From contig NC_015707.1 in NCBI RefSeq assembly GCF_000217815.1, forward strand, positions 124,001-188,000: DNA of 64,000 nucleotides. The letters run 5' to 3'. The notes under the pieces are model-generated. The model searched no databases and was not told the DNA's origin. It was given only the letters and a program-made list of their open reading frames with translations. Numbering within the stretch: position 1 is the first letter of the stretch; every line of letters starts with the position of its first letter. The position numbers were made by a program, and so were the translations under genes. The DNA is from Pseudothermotoga thermarum DSM 5069 (GTDB taxonomy: Bacteria; Thermotogota; Thermotogae; Thermotogales; DSM-5069). Below are positions 56,580 to 64,000 of this stretch, one piece after another.

Positions 56580-57969
56580 GCTTTTTGCTGCTGTCGATAT
56601 CGGAACAACAAATGTAAAACTTGCCTTTTTCGATGAAAACGGTGAAAAGGTTTTCTTTTGTCAACAAAGGTGTTTTTCAACGCCGAAAGACGGCGTCAGC
56701 GAAGTGAAACCTGAAAAATGGTGGGCAACAGTTGTTCAGTGCTTTCACAAAGCCGATCAACAGTTGAGGAAAAAAGTTGTTGCGATTTGCGTAACTGGTC
56801 AAGGTCCAACGACGGTTTTGGTTTCAAAATCAGGTTCGACCGTTGGAAACGCGATAACATGGATGGACAAAAGGGGCATGGAAAAACTTGAACAAATAAC
56901 ATCTCAGGGAATCGACGAACAAACAGCCGTAGGTTTGTCGCACCTTTTGGTTTTGAACGATCTTTTGCAAGAAGAAGTTTTTTTACTTCAACCAAGTGAT
57001 TATATTGTCTTTAAACTCACAGGTAGATTAATCAACGCAAGTTTTCCGAGGCGAGGATATTTACCGTGGTATCAGGAAGATCTTGAGAAATTTCGTCTAC
57101 ACGAAAAGTTTTTACTACCAGAATTTGTTCCAACAGGACAGATAGTTTCACAGCTGGAAAAAAATGTTGCCAAATCGCTTGGGTTGGATCACACGGTGAA
57201 GGTGGTCGCAGGGGCACCGGATTTTGCAATGGCTTTGATTGGAACTGCAACTGTGGAAGATGGATATTTGTGCGACAGGGGTGGAACTTCACAAGGCGTA
57301 ACGTTGTGCAGTCTTGTAAAACCAGAAAACAAAGGATTGATAGTTACACCGTTCATGTTCGGTGATCTGTGGAAAGTCAGCGGTGTGATGAACACGACCG
57401 GTGCTGCTTACGAATGGATGTCCAAAAACATCACAAGGGCAAGGTTGGTGGAACTTTCAAAACTTTTGACGGTCAAAAGACCAACGAATCTGATTTTTCT
57501 TCCACATTTAAATGGAGAGAGAAGCCCATACTGGAATCCAAAGATGAAAGGAGTTTTGTTTGGCTTAACACTTGAAAACGATTGGAAAACGCTTTTGGTG
57601 GCAGTGATCGAAGGTGTGGCTTTTTCGATAAGACAAATCATGGAATTGATGGAAGAATCTGGATGCAAAGTTAAAGCGATAAGGGTAACTGGTGGACAAG
57701 CTCTGAACGATCTTTGGAACCAAGTGAAAGCAGATGTTTTAAACAGGCAAATAGAAGTTCCAAAGATTCACGATTCAGAACTTTTGGGATGTGCGATAAG
57801 CTGTTTAAGCGCACTAACCGGTGAGGATATTGCAGAGCTTAGCAAAAAGTCGGTTAAAATAGAAAAAAAATTCTATCCGGTGGCTCAAAGACAACCGGAT
57901 TACGAAAGACTTTATCAACTTTACAAATTGCTCCATGAAAGGACCATGGACCTTCACGAGAAATTGTGA
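56569..57969 (+). CDS. FGGY-family carbohydrate kinase, substrate unknown
   Basis: This 466-residue sugar kinase has the phosphate loop VDIGTTNVKLAFFD, CVTGQGPTTVLVSK, ITWMDKRGME and the second-domain start VVAGAPDFAMALIGTA with Asp as the expected catalytic base. DRGGTSQGVTL and LNGERSPYWNPKMKGVLFGL are FGGY features. The GTG at 56569 follows GAAGGGGAGA and overlaps the regulator gene by 11 bases. It is distinct from the xylulokinase of this window. It closes the operon and presumably phosphorylates the imported compound. The gene end abuts the convergent HDAC gene with no gap. Confidence 0.84.
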   Translation: MSSELFAAVDIGTTNVKLAFFDENGEKVFFCQQRCFSTPKDGVSEVKPEKWWATVVQCFHKADQQLRKKVVAICVTGQGPTTVLVSKSGSTVGNAITWMDKRGMEKLEQITSQGIDEQTAVGLSHLLVLNDLLQEEVFLLQPSDYIVFKLTGRLINASFPRRGYLPWYQEDLEKFRLHEKFLLPEFVPTGQIVSQLEKNVAKSLGLDHTVKVVAGAPDFAMALIGTATVEDGYLCDRGGTSQGVTLCSLVKPENKGLIVTPFMFGDLWKVSGVMNTTGAAYEWMSKNITRARLVELSKLLTVKRPTNLIFLPHLNGERSPYWNPKMKGVLFGLTLENDWKTLLVAVIEGVAFSIRQIMELMEESGCKVKAIRVTGGQALNDLWNQVKADVLNRQIEVPKIHDSELLGCAISCLSALTGEDIAELSKKSVKIEKKFYPVAQRQPDYERLYQLYKLLHERTMDLHEKL

Positions 57970-58932
57970 TCATTCCAAAGCAGAGAAGAAATTCACGGCA
58001 CTTGCCGCATTTGCTTGCGGGTTATATCCTCCCTCTTGAATGACGAGCATTGGGATCTTCAACTTTGAAAGTTGCTTTGCCATCTTTGAGTAATCTTGAT
58101 CTGTTAGCAAGAAATCTCCGACTGGATCGTCTTTGTGTGTGTCGAATCCAAGAGAGACTATCAAAACATCGGGGTAATAATCTCTGATTTCGTTCACCGC
58201 ATAGGCAAGGGCTGCAGAATACTCGCTCCAATCGGCTTTTGGAGGAAGCGGTAGATTCAAGTTGAATCCTTCACCTGGTCCTTCGCCAACCTCACTTTCC
58301 CTTCCGGTAATCCACGGATAAAAGTACTTTGGATCCCCATGGATGGATATGTAGTAAACCATGTCGGTATCGTAGAAAATTTCTTGTGTACCATTTCCAT
58401 GGTGAAAATCCAAATCGAGTATTGCTACCCTCTCGGCTCCCCTTTTTAAAAAATACATTGCACAAATTGCAGCGTTGTTGAAGTAGCAGTAACCTCCACA
58501 GTAACCTCTGGTTGCATGATGTCCAGGTGGTCTGATCAAAGCGTACACAACGTTGTTTGAATCGATCAATCTTGCCGCGGTTAAAGCAGCGTCAACAGCC
58601 CTTTTGGCAACCTCAAAGGTGTTTCTCTTTATGGGTGTACCTGTGTCGAAGCATTTGTCGTAACCGAAAACTTCCGTGATGTACTCTTCGTCCTCCGACA
58701 AAGATTCACATTTGGCTTTGAGCCAGGAAACGTATTCTTCATCGTGAACAAGATAGATGTAGTTTATAGGAAACTTCGAGGGCGGGACGAAGTTGTCAAA
58801 GCCCTTCATTATCAAAGCGTCTTTTATTTGGTTTATTCTTTCAGGCTTTTCGGGATTTTCGATGAACCTTCCTTTATCTATCTCTTTTGTTGGATAGTGC
58901 GATACGTGCGCGGGATCGTAGACTATTTTCAT
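57970..58932 (-). CDS. Histone deacetylase-superfamily amidohydrolase
   Basis: This zinc-dependent deacetylase of the class II / acetylpolyamine amidohydrolase / AcuC group has 320 residues. Landmarks are IRPPGHHATRGYCGGYCYFNNAAI (tandem His) and AILDLDFHHGNGTQEIFY (Asp and His zinc ligands). GFDTHKDDPVGDF carries the further Asp ligand, and QEGGYN follows. The ATG at 58932 overlaps the rpiB stop (ATGA). The physiological substrate, polyamine or protein, is unknown. It is the last gene of the gyrA-lexA operon. Confidence 0.87.
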   Translation of the reverse strand: MKIVYDPAHVSHYPTKEIDKGRFIENPEKPERINQIKDALIMKGFDNFVPPSKFPINYIYLVHDEEYVSWLKAKCESLSEDEEYITEVFGYDKCFDTGTPIKRNTFEVAKRAVDAALTAARLIDSNNVVYALIRPPGHHATRGYCGGYCYFNNAAICAMYFLKRGAERVAILDLDFHHGNGTQEIFYDTDMVYYISIHGDPKYFYPWITGRESEVGEGPGEGFNLNLPLPPKADWSEYSAALAYAVNEIRDYYPDVLIVSLGFDTHKDDPVGDFLLTDQDYSKMAKQLSKLKIPMLVIQEGGYNPQANAASAVNFFSALE

Positions 58933-59366
58933 CAGCCCAATTCCTCCAATTTTTGAATTCGTTTTTCGTGTCTTCCTCCTTGAAACCCCTCTGTTAAAAA
59001 AGCCTCGACTATCCAATTCGCCAACTCAGGTCCTATAAGTCTTCCAGGTAAAACCAAAACATTTGCGTTGTTGTGAGATCTGGCAAGTTTTGCCATCTCT
59101 GGGAAAAGGCACAGCGCGGCTCTTATGCCTTTTATTCTGTTGGCGGCTATACTCATTCCAATACCGGTTCCACAGACCAAAATCCCAAAATCCGCAACGT
59201 TGTTTTTCAAATCCTCGGCAACTTTTTTTGCAAAATCTGGATAATCCACCGATTCCTCACTGTAAGTGCCTTCGTCGATGACTTTGTAGCCTTTTGAAAT
59301 CAAATAGCTCTTAACACTTTCTTTCAACCTGAAACCGGCATGGTCTGCGCCAAGTGCTATTTTCAA
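58932..59366 (-). CDS. rpiB: Ribose 5-phosphate isomerase B
   Basis: This interconverts ribose 5-phosphate and ribulose 5-phosphate. It is 144 residues, normal length. It has GADHAGFRLKESVK at the start, the catalytic Cys in ILVCGTGIGMSIAANRIKGIRAA and the His in RSHNNANVLVLPGR. It sits between the STAS and HDAC genes with four-base overlaps on both sides. T. maritima has the same gene next to the STAS and lexA genes. Confidence 0.92.
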   Translation of the reverse strand: MKIALGADHAGFRLKESVKSYLISKGYKVIDEGTYSEESVDYPDFAKKVAEDLKNNVADFGILVCGTGIGMSIAANRIKGIRAALCLFPEMAKLARSHNNANVLVLPGRLIGPELANWIVEAFLTEGFQGGRHEKRIQKLEELG

Positions 59367-59725
59367 CTTTTTCCCTCCTCAAGCAAGGCTTTTATCGCGT
59401 CTTCAACGTTGGGAAAGATTCTAAAAACAGACACAAGAGAAGTTATTTGAAAAATTCTCATCAAGTTGTCGTTTAAACCACAGAGTACCAAAGTCCCTCC
59501 GTTCAGCCTGCAAGATCTTTGAAGTCCAACCAACACTCCCAAGGCGGAACTGTCCATGTACTCAACGCTTGAAAGATCTATTATCAAATTAACCTTCCCT
59601 TGGTTTATGTACTCGTTTTTGACCTTCTCCTTGAAATCCGACGAGTTGTACAGATCAAGGATACCTGTAGGTTTTATGATCCACAAATCCTTCACGTTTT
59701 TTACCGTGAAAAGCTCATTGCCCAT
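59363..59725 (-). CDS. STAS-domain anti-sigma factor antagonist
   Basis: This 120-residue single-domain protein resembles SpoIIAA/RsbV. The segment IIDLSSVEYMDSSALGVLVGLQRSC carries the Ser that partner kinases phosphorylate (about residue 59-60). No anti-sigma kinase gene is nearby. Overlaps join it to lexA upstream (11 bases) and rpiB downstream (4 bases). Confidence 0.87.
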   Translation of the reverse strand: MGNELFTVKNVKDLWIIKPTGILDLYNSSDFKEKVKNEYINQGKVNLIIDLSSVEYMDSSALGVLVGLQRSCRLNGGTLVLCGLNDNLMRIFQITSLVSVFRIFPNVEDAIKALLEEGKS

Positions 59726-60320
59726 AGATTCTTATCACTCCCACAACTTTGCCGAGAATTTCGACCTTGTCAGCCGGTAATTCCATTGGTTGCATGTGTG
59801 AATTTATTGGCATCAAGACAAGTTTGCCGTCTTTTATGTATACCTTTCTCAACATTCTTTGTGTATTGTTCAAAAGAACTACTGCAATGTCGCCGTTGTT
59901 TACAGTATACTGTTTTCTCAAAATGAGATAATCGCCGTTGACGATATGCTCGCTCATCATGCTTTCATCTCTAGCTTTCAGAACAAAATACTCAAAGATC
60001 GATTTTGCCATGTTCAAGGGTACATCTACCGTCTCCGTTGAATCTTCAATATTTTCTATGACGTTCCCGGCGACTATTTCCCCAGCGATGGGAAGTCTTA
60101 TCGCTTCAGTTCTGTACTTTATCTTGATGGCTCTTGCCTTTTTCGAACGGGTTATGTAACCTTTTTTCTCCAAAGCCACAACATGAAGCATGGCGCCTCT
60201 TGGGGTTATGCGAAAAGCTTTTGCAATATCCCTTATGCTCGGTGGATAGCCATGTTTGTTTATGTAGTTTTCTATGAACTCCAAAACCTCTTTCTGCCTC
60301 TCGGTAAGCTCTTTACTCAT
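59715..60320 (-). CDS. lexA: LexA-type SOS repressor
   Basis: This 201-residue repressor has a winged helix at residues 1-67 (TERQKEVLEFIENYINKHGYPPSIRDIAKAF). The self-cleavage site Ala84-Gly85 lies in IAGEIVAGNV and the catalytic Ser120 in ARDESMMSEHI. Where LexA normally has the catalytic Lys (TVKRFY-type), this sequence reads MLRKVY, with Arg158 and then Lys159. Self-cleavage may therefore be altered, or the neighbouring Lys may serve. The ATG overlaps the archease gene stop. It is cotranscribed with gyrA. Confidence 0.87.
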   Translation of the reverse strand: MSKELTERQKEVLEFIENYINKHGYPPSIRDIAKAFRITPRGAMLHVVALEKKGYITRSKKARAIKIKYRTEAIRLPIAGEIVAGNVIENIEDSTETVDVPLNMAKSIFEYFVLKARDESMMSEHIVNGDYLILRKQYTVNNGDIAVVLLNNTQRMLRKVYIKDGKLVLMPINSHMQPMELPADKVEILGKVVGVIRIYGQ

Positions 60321-60694
60321 GTGTCAAACACCACCTTTAATTTTAGAATATTTTTCTCTTCAACAATCTGCAAACCATGGTAAGTCAACGCTTTAAACTC
60401 CGTCCCGTGAATTTTTTGAACCTTGCAAAATCGAACAAGAAGTTTCTGTTGTACTTCGCATTCTTTTGGAAAAAGCTTCTTTGCATCGATCATGTATATC
60501 CAGTCGTTGACCACGTCGAAGACCAAGTCTTCGATCGATTTGTTTATGTCGTATTCGACAACTGTACATTCATCCAGAAAAACTGGACTGTAGTGATCTT
60601 TGAATATCTCTATTAAATCTGAAAATATGCATTTTAAAGAATCGCAAACTATTTCATATCTCACATCTGCCGTGTGGTCTAGTTCTCTGTACAT
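60317..60694 (-). CDS. Archease-family protein
   Basis: This 125-residue protein has the archease start [14 protein letters not shown] and acidic metal-binding pattern, and the C-terminal [10 protein letters not shown] and LKLKVVFDT. Archease helps the RtcB RNA ligase in other organisms; no rtcB is in this window. It overlaps gyrA (16 bases) and lexA (4 bases). Confidence 0.82.
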   Translation of the reverse strand: MYRELDHTADVRYEIVCDSLKCIFSDLIEIFKDHYSPVFLDECTVVEYDINKSIEDLVFDVVNDWIYMIDAKKLFPKECEVQQKLLVRFCKVQKIHGTEFKALTYHGLQIVEEKNILKLKVVFDT

Positions 60695-63108
60695 TTTTCG
60701 ATCACCGCAAAGTGCGAAACCTCATCGTCGCCGTCTAGTTCCAATATTTTCACACCCTTGGCAGTCCTTCCAAGGACACTGATCGCAGAAACGCTGAGCC
60801 TGATCGACTGACCATTTTTCGTCATGAGCAAAACCTCAGATTGCGGATCGGTGACGACGTCTACTCCTGCCAAGGTACCGACTTTTTCAACTTCCGACAA
60901 AGTCTTGATGCCAATTCCACCACGATTTTGAAGCCTATATTCAGCAACAGGCGTTCTTTTTCCAAAACCCTTTGTTGTTACAGTTAAGATTTCACAGTTT
61001 TCGTTTGGAATACTTACCATTCCAACAACTTCATCGTTCTCCCTCAATTCTATACCTTTGACTCCCATGGCTGCTCTGCCCATCGGTCTAACTTCGGACA
61101 TAGAAAATCTGATTGCCATGCCGTTTTTCGTGGCCATCAAAACTTGTTCGGAATCGCTGTAACAAAGTTTTGCTGCGACGACACAATCGTTGTCCTCAAA
61201 AGTTATGGCTTTGATACCGCGACTTGCGGCATTTTCGAATTCTTTCAACGGGGTTCTTTTGATTTTTCCCTGCTTTGTCACCAGCACAAGATCTCCCTTC
61301 CATTCGTCGAAAGGAAGCATCGTCACAACAATCTCATCTTCTTCGAGGTTTAAATACGCTCTGATAGGCTTGCCTTTGCTGTCACGACCGGTTACTTCTA
61401 TTTCGTAGTTTTTCAAAACGAAGGCTTTTCCTTTCGATGAGATGAACAAGGTTTGGGCCAAACTTCTTGTACTGCAAACCATTGTTATTTCATCGTCTTC
61501 AGATGTTTTGACTCCAATGACACCTTTACCACCGCGTCTTTGCGTTCGGTAATCCCTCAAGCTGGTTGCCTTGAGATACCCCTTTTGTGTCAAAGTCAGC
61601 ACGATTTCCTCGTCCACGACATAGCTTTCTGGACTGTGATCAAGCTCTTCTGAAAGATCCATTATCTGCGTTCTTCTCTCATCTTTGTATTTCCTCTCGA
61701 TCTCTTCGAGTTCTTTGTCCATGACTTCGTAGACTTTTTCGTCTTTTGTTATTATTTCTTTAGCCTCTTCGATGTTTTTGATGAGCTGAGAATATTCGCT
61801 TTGAAGTTTTTCAACCTCAAGGCTGGTAAGTCTTCCAAGCCTCATGTCCAAGATCGCTTTTGCTTGCTCTTCGGTGATCGACAACGTTTCGATCAAGTTT
61901 TTGATGGCTTCTTGGCTGTCTTTGCTCGTTCGAACTATGTCTACGACAACTCCTATTGCGCGCGCGGCTTTTATCAATCCTTCTATGATGTGTGCCCTTT
62001 TCGAATAAACTTTGAACTGATACTCAGCCCTTTTTCTGATAACTTCAAATCTGTGGTTTATAAAGGCTTTGATGAGTTGTTGAAGGTTCATCAGCTTCGG
62101 TTTTTTCGCATCTATGACAAGCATTTGAACGTTGAAGCTGTCTTCAAGCTTTGTGTTTTTGAAAAGGTTGTTCAAAACAACCTGTTTGTCTGCGTTCTTT
62201 GCAAGCTCTATGACTATTCTCAGACCAGTTTTGTCCGACTCGTCCCTCACGTTTTTGATCATAAGCTTTGGTTCTTTGGTTGCGTAATTTGCTATTTCTT
62301 CAACCAGACTTGCCTTGCTCACAGTGTACGGTATTTCGGTTATGACGATTTTGTTGAATTTCTTGTCCTCTTCAAAATGCGTTTTTGCACGTATTATTAT
62401 TCTGCCTTTTCCCGTGGCGTAGACTTCAGGAAGCTCTTTTGCGTTTACGACTATTCCTCCGGTTGGAAAATCTGGTCCCTTTATGAACTGAAGTAGCTTC
62501 GAAATGGTCGCATTTGGATTTTTGATAACATATCTAATCGCTTCGACAACCTCTGCAAGGTTGTGCGGCGGTATGTTCGTCGCCATGCCAACGGCTATAC
62601 CACTTGCACCGTTCAAAAGAAGGTTTGGCACTTTAGCAGGTAGAACTGTTGGTTCTTCCAAAGTGTCATCGAAGTTTTTGGTCATCGGAACTGTTTCTTT
62701 GTCAAGATCTTCGAGCATTTCTTCAGCCAGCTGTGAAAGCTTGGCTTCGGTGTATCGCATTGCCGCAGGAGGATCTCTGTCTATGGAACCAAAGTTACCT
62801 TGCCCGATGACCAAAGGATATCTCATCACAAAGGGTTGAGCCATTCTCACAAGAGCATCGTAAACAGCCGCATCTCCGTGTGGATGGTATTTACCTATGA
62901 CCTCTCCAACGATTCTTGCAGATTTTTTGGTTTGTGCATTGTGAGTCAAACCAAGTTCGTACATGGCATAGAGAATGCGCCTTTGTACTGGCTTTAGACC
63001 GTCACGAACATCAGGTATTGCGCGTCCTATTATGACGCTCATCGAATAATTCATGTAAAGCTCAACAAGTTCTTCTTCTATTGGTCTTGTCAAAAGCTCT
63101 GTCACCAT
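60679..63108 (-). CDS. gyrA: DNA gyrase subunit A
   Basis: This is the breakage-reunion subunit of gyrase, 809 residues. The active Tyr119 lies in [10 protein letters not shown]. The C-terminal beta-pinwheel contains the GyrA box QRRGGKG near residue 527, so it is gyrase rather than topoisomerase IV. In the quinolone-contact loop ([14 protein letters not shown]) the residue matching E. coli Ser83 is Ala80, while Asp84 matches Asp87. The ATG follows GGAGGGAAAC. metG lies 9 bases upstream. Confidence 0.95.
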   Translation of the reverse strand: MVTELLTRPIEEELVELYMNYSMSVIIGRAIPDVRDGLKPVQRRILYAMYELGLTHNAQTKKSARIVGEVIGKYHPHGDAAVYDALVRMAQPFVMRYPLVIGQGNFGSIDRDPPAAMRYTEAKLSQLAEEMLEDLDKETVPMTKNFDDTLEEPTVLPAKVPNLLLNGASGIAVGMATNIPPHNLAEVVEAIRYVIKNPNATISKLLQFIKGPDFPTGGIVVNAKELPEVYATGKGRIIIRAKTHFEEDKKFNKIVITEIPYTVSKASLVEEIANYATKEPKLMIKNVRDESDKTGLRIVIELAKNADKQVVLNNLFKNTKLEDSFNVQMLVIDAKKPKLMNLQQLIKAFINHRFEVIRKRAEYQFKVYSKRAHIIEGLIKAARAIGVVVDIVRTSKDSQEAIKNLIETLSITEEQAKAILDMRLGRLTSLEVEKLQSEYSQLIKNIEEAKEIITKDEKVYEVMDKELEEIERKYKDERRTQIMDLSEELDHSPESYVVDEEIVLTLTQKGYLKATSLRDYRTQRRGGKGVIGVKTSEDDEITMVCSTRSLAQTLFISSKGKAFVLKNYEIEVTGRDSKGKPIRAYLNLEEDEIVVTMLPFDEWKGDLVLVTKQGKIKRTPLKEFENAASRGIKAITFEDNDCVVAAKLCYSDSEQVLMATKNGMAIRFSMSEVRPMGRAAMGVKGIELRENDEVVGMVSIPNENCEILTVTTKGFGKRTPVAEYRLQNRGGIGIKTLSEVEKVGTLAGVDVVTDPQSEVLLMTKNGQSIRLSVSAISVLGRTAKGVKILELDGDDEVSHFAVIEKCTEN

Positions 63109-63117
63109 GTTTCCCTC

Positions 63118-64000
63118 CTATGAAACTGTTGCGCCAGGAGCTATCTCTCCATCAACTGTCAGTATTCTCAAAGTATCGTTGAACTTTGCAGCAAGAAGCA
63201 TGCCTTGAGATTCTATACCCATGAGCTTGGCAGGCTTAAGGTTTGCCACGATGATGATGGTTTTACCAATCAAATCCTCCGGCGCATAGTACTTGGCAAT
63301 TCCAGCAACGATTTGTCTGGTTCCAAGCTCACCGACGTCGACAACGAGTTTTAAAAGCTTCTCGGATTTTGGAACTCTTTCCGCTGAAATAACCTTCGCG
63401 GTTCTAAGTTCGACTTTTTTGAACTGGTCGATGTCTATTAGGTTTTGAACATTCTCCATTTTATTCTCCTCCTTTTGAACCGTTGGAACGTATTCTTTTT
63501 TCTCAAAAAGCGGTGCTCCTTTGTAAACGCTTGAACCAGGTTTTAAAACCGCCCAATTTTTCAAAACAGATTCGTTGATTGGGCCATCGTACCCAAGCCT
63601 CTTGAAAACCTCCGAAGAAGAATCAGGCATGATCGGATAAAACATCGTTGCAACCTTCAAAACGGCTTCGCAGACGTTGTAAAGAACTGTGGAAAGTTCA
63701 TCTAGTTTTCCTTCTTTTGCAAGTACCCAAGGCCTTTTTTCATCGAAGTATTTGTTGGCTGCGGCAAGGATTCTCATAACGCTTTCCACAGCCTGGGTCA
63801 AAGCGTAGCTTTCCATGTTGTTTATGTATTCTTCAACACCGTTGAGAACTTGTTGTTTGAATCTTTCATCGATTTCATCGTATTTCGAAGGTGAAGGAAG
63901 CTTTCCGTTGAAATGTTTTTCAACCATTGCAAGAGTCCTATGCAGAAGGTTTCCGTAATCGTTTGCCAAATCGCTGTTGAGTCTTTCAACCAAGTTCCTT
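63118..64000 (-). CDS. metG: Methionyl-tRNA synthetase, C-terminal part (runs off the window)
   Basis: The frame stays open to the right window edge, so the 5' part lies outside. Visible are the end of the anticodon-binding helical domain (NDYGNLLHRTLAMVEKHF, YFDEKRPWVLAKEG) and the linker. The C-terminal tRNA-binding (Trbp111/EMAP-like) domain follows (FKKVELRTAKVISAERVPKSEKLLKLVVDVG, VGIAKYYAPEDLIGK-type core, GMLLAA). This domain lets the enzyme dimerise and hold tRNA. The catalytic domain cannot be inspected. Confidence 0.92.
   Translation of the reverse strand, partial: RNLVERLNSDLANDYGNLLHRTLAMVEKHFNGKLPSPSKYDEIDERFKQQVLNGVEEYINNMESYALTQAVESVMRILAAANKYFDEKRPWVLAKEGKLDELSTVLYNVCEAVLKVATMFYPIMPDSSSEVFKRLGYDGPINESVLKNWAVLKPGSSVYKGAPLFEKKEYVPTVQKEENKMENVQNLIDIDQFKKVELRTAKVISAERVPKSEKLLKLVVDVGELGTRQIVAGIAKYYAPEDLIGKTIIIVANLKPAKLMGIESQGMLLAAKFNDTLRILTVDGEIAPGATVS

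Noticed and set aside
61801-62496. 231-codon plus-strand frame inside gyrA
   Set aside because: Antisense to conserved gyrA sequence, no promoter or ribosome site, implausible composition.

Overview
The window looks like the chromosome of a Thermotogales bacterium, most likely Pseudothermotoga-like. The evidence is gene content and order: Thermotoga-type malEFG with a giant MalG, a xylo-oligosaccharide importer next to a GH3 xylosidase, a peroxiredoxin-nitroreductase fusion, and the run metG-gyrA-archease-lexA-STAS-rpiB seen in Thermotoga maritima. Most of the DNA is AT-rich, which fits Pseudothermotoga better than Thermotoga sensu stricto. The genus is an inference; no rRNA or tRNA was found to settle it.

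Region 1 (1-35,747) is a sugar-catabolic block. It holds malEFG, a ROK repressor, a GH3 xylosidase with a five-gene oligosaccharide ABC importer, mannonate dehydratase and fructuronate reductase with a GH4 alpha-glucuronidase, an FAH-family enzyme, an acetyl xylan esterase, a second five-gene importer with a GH67 alpha-glucuronidase, aldose epimerase, xylose isomerase, xylulokinase, and a beta-galactosidase gene cut short. Together they import acetylated glucuronoxylan fragments and deacetylate them, remove glucuronate, and split them to xylose. Xylose goes to xylulose 5-phosphate and glucuronate towards 2-keto-3-deoxygluconate. No endoxylanase lies in the window. Both edges of the block are decayed, inverted copies of the same IS6-like element.

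Region 2 (35,748-39,325) is a mobile-element trap: the IS6-like remnant that breaks lacZ, an IS256-family element with a full-length transposase, an IS3-like fossil, and an AAA/DUF4143 ATPase pseudogene broken by frameshifts.

Region 3 (39,326-51,384) is mixed: a solitary AAA ATPase, an MFS carrier, an unknown gene with a HypE-like partner, an apparently exported nitroreductase, the peroxiredoxin-nitroreductase fusion, an RlmD-type methyltransferase, Rex, a B12-dependent ribonucleotide reductase with candidate NrdR boxes, a GntR/UTRA regulator and a DUF1292 protein.

Region 4 (51,385-57,969) is one tightly overlapping operon: a BMP-family binding protein, an ATPase, two permeases, an RpiR-type regulator and an FGGY kinase. 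The true substrate is unknown.

Region 5 (57,970-64,000, minus strand) is the overlapping housekeeping operon metG (partial)-gyrA-archease-lexA-STAS-rpiB-HDAC-like.
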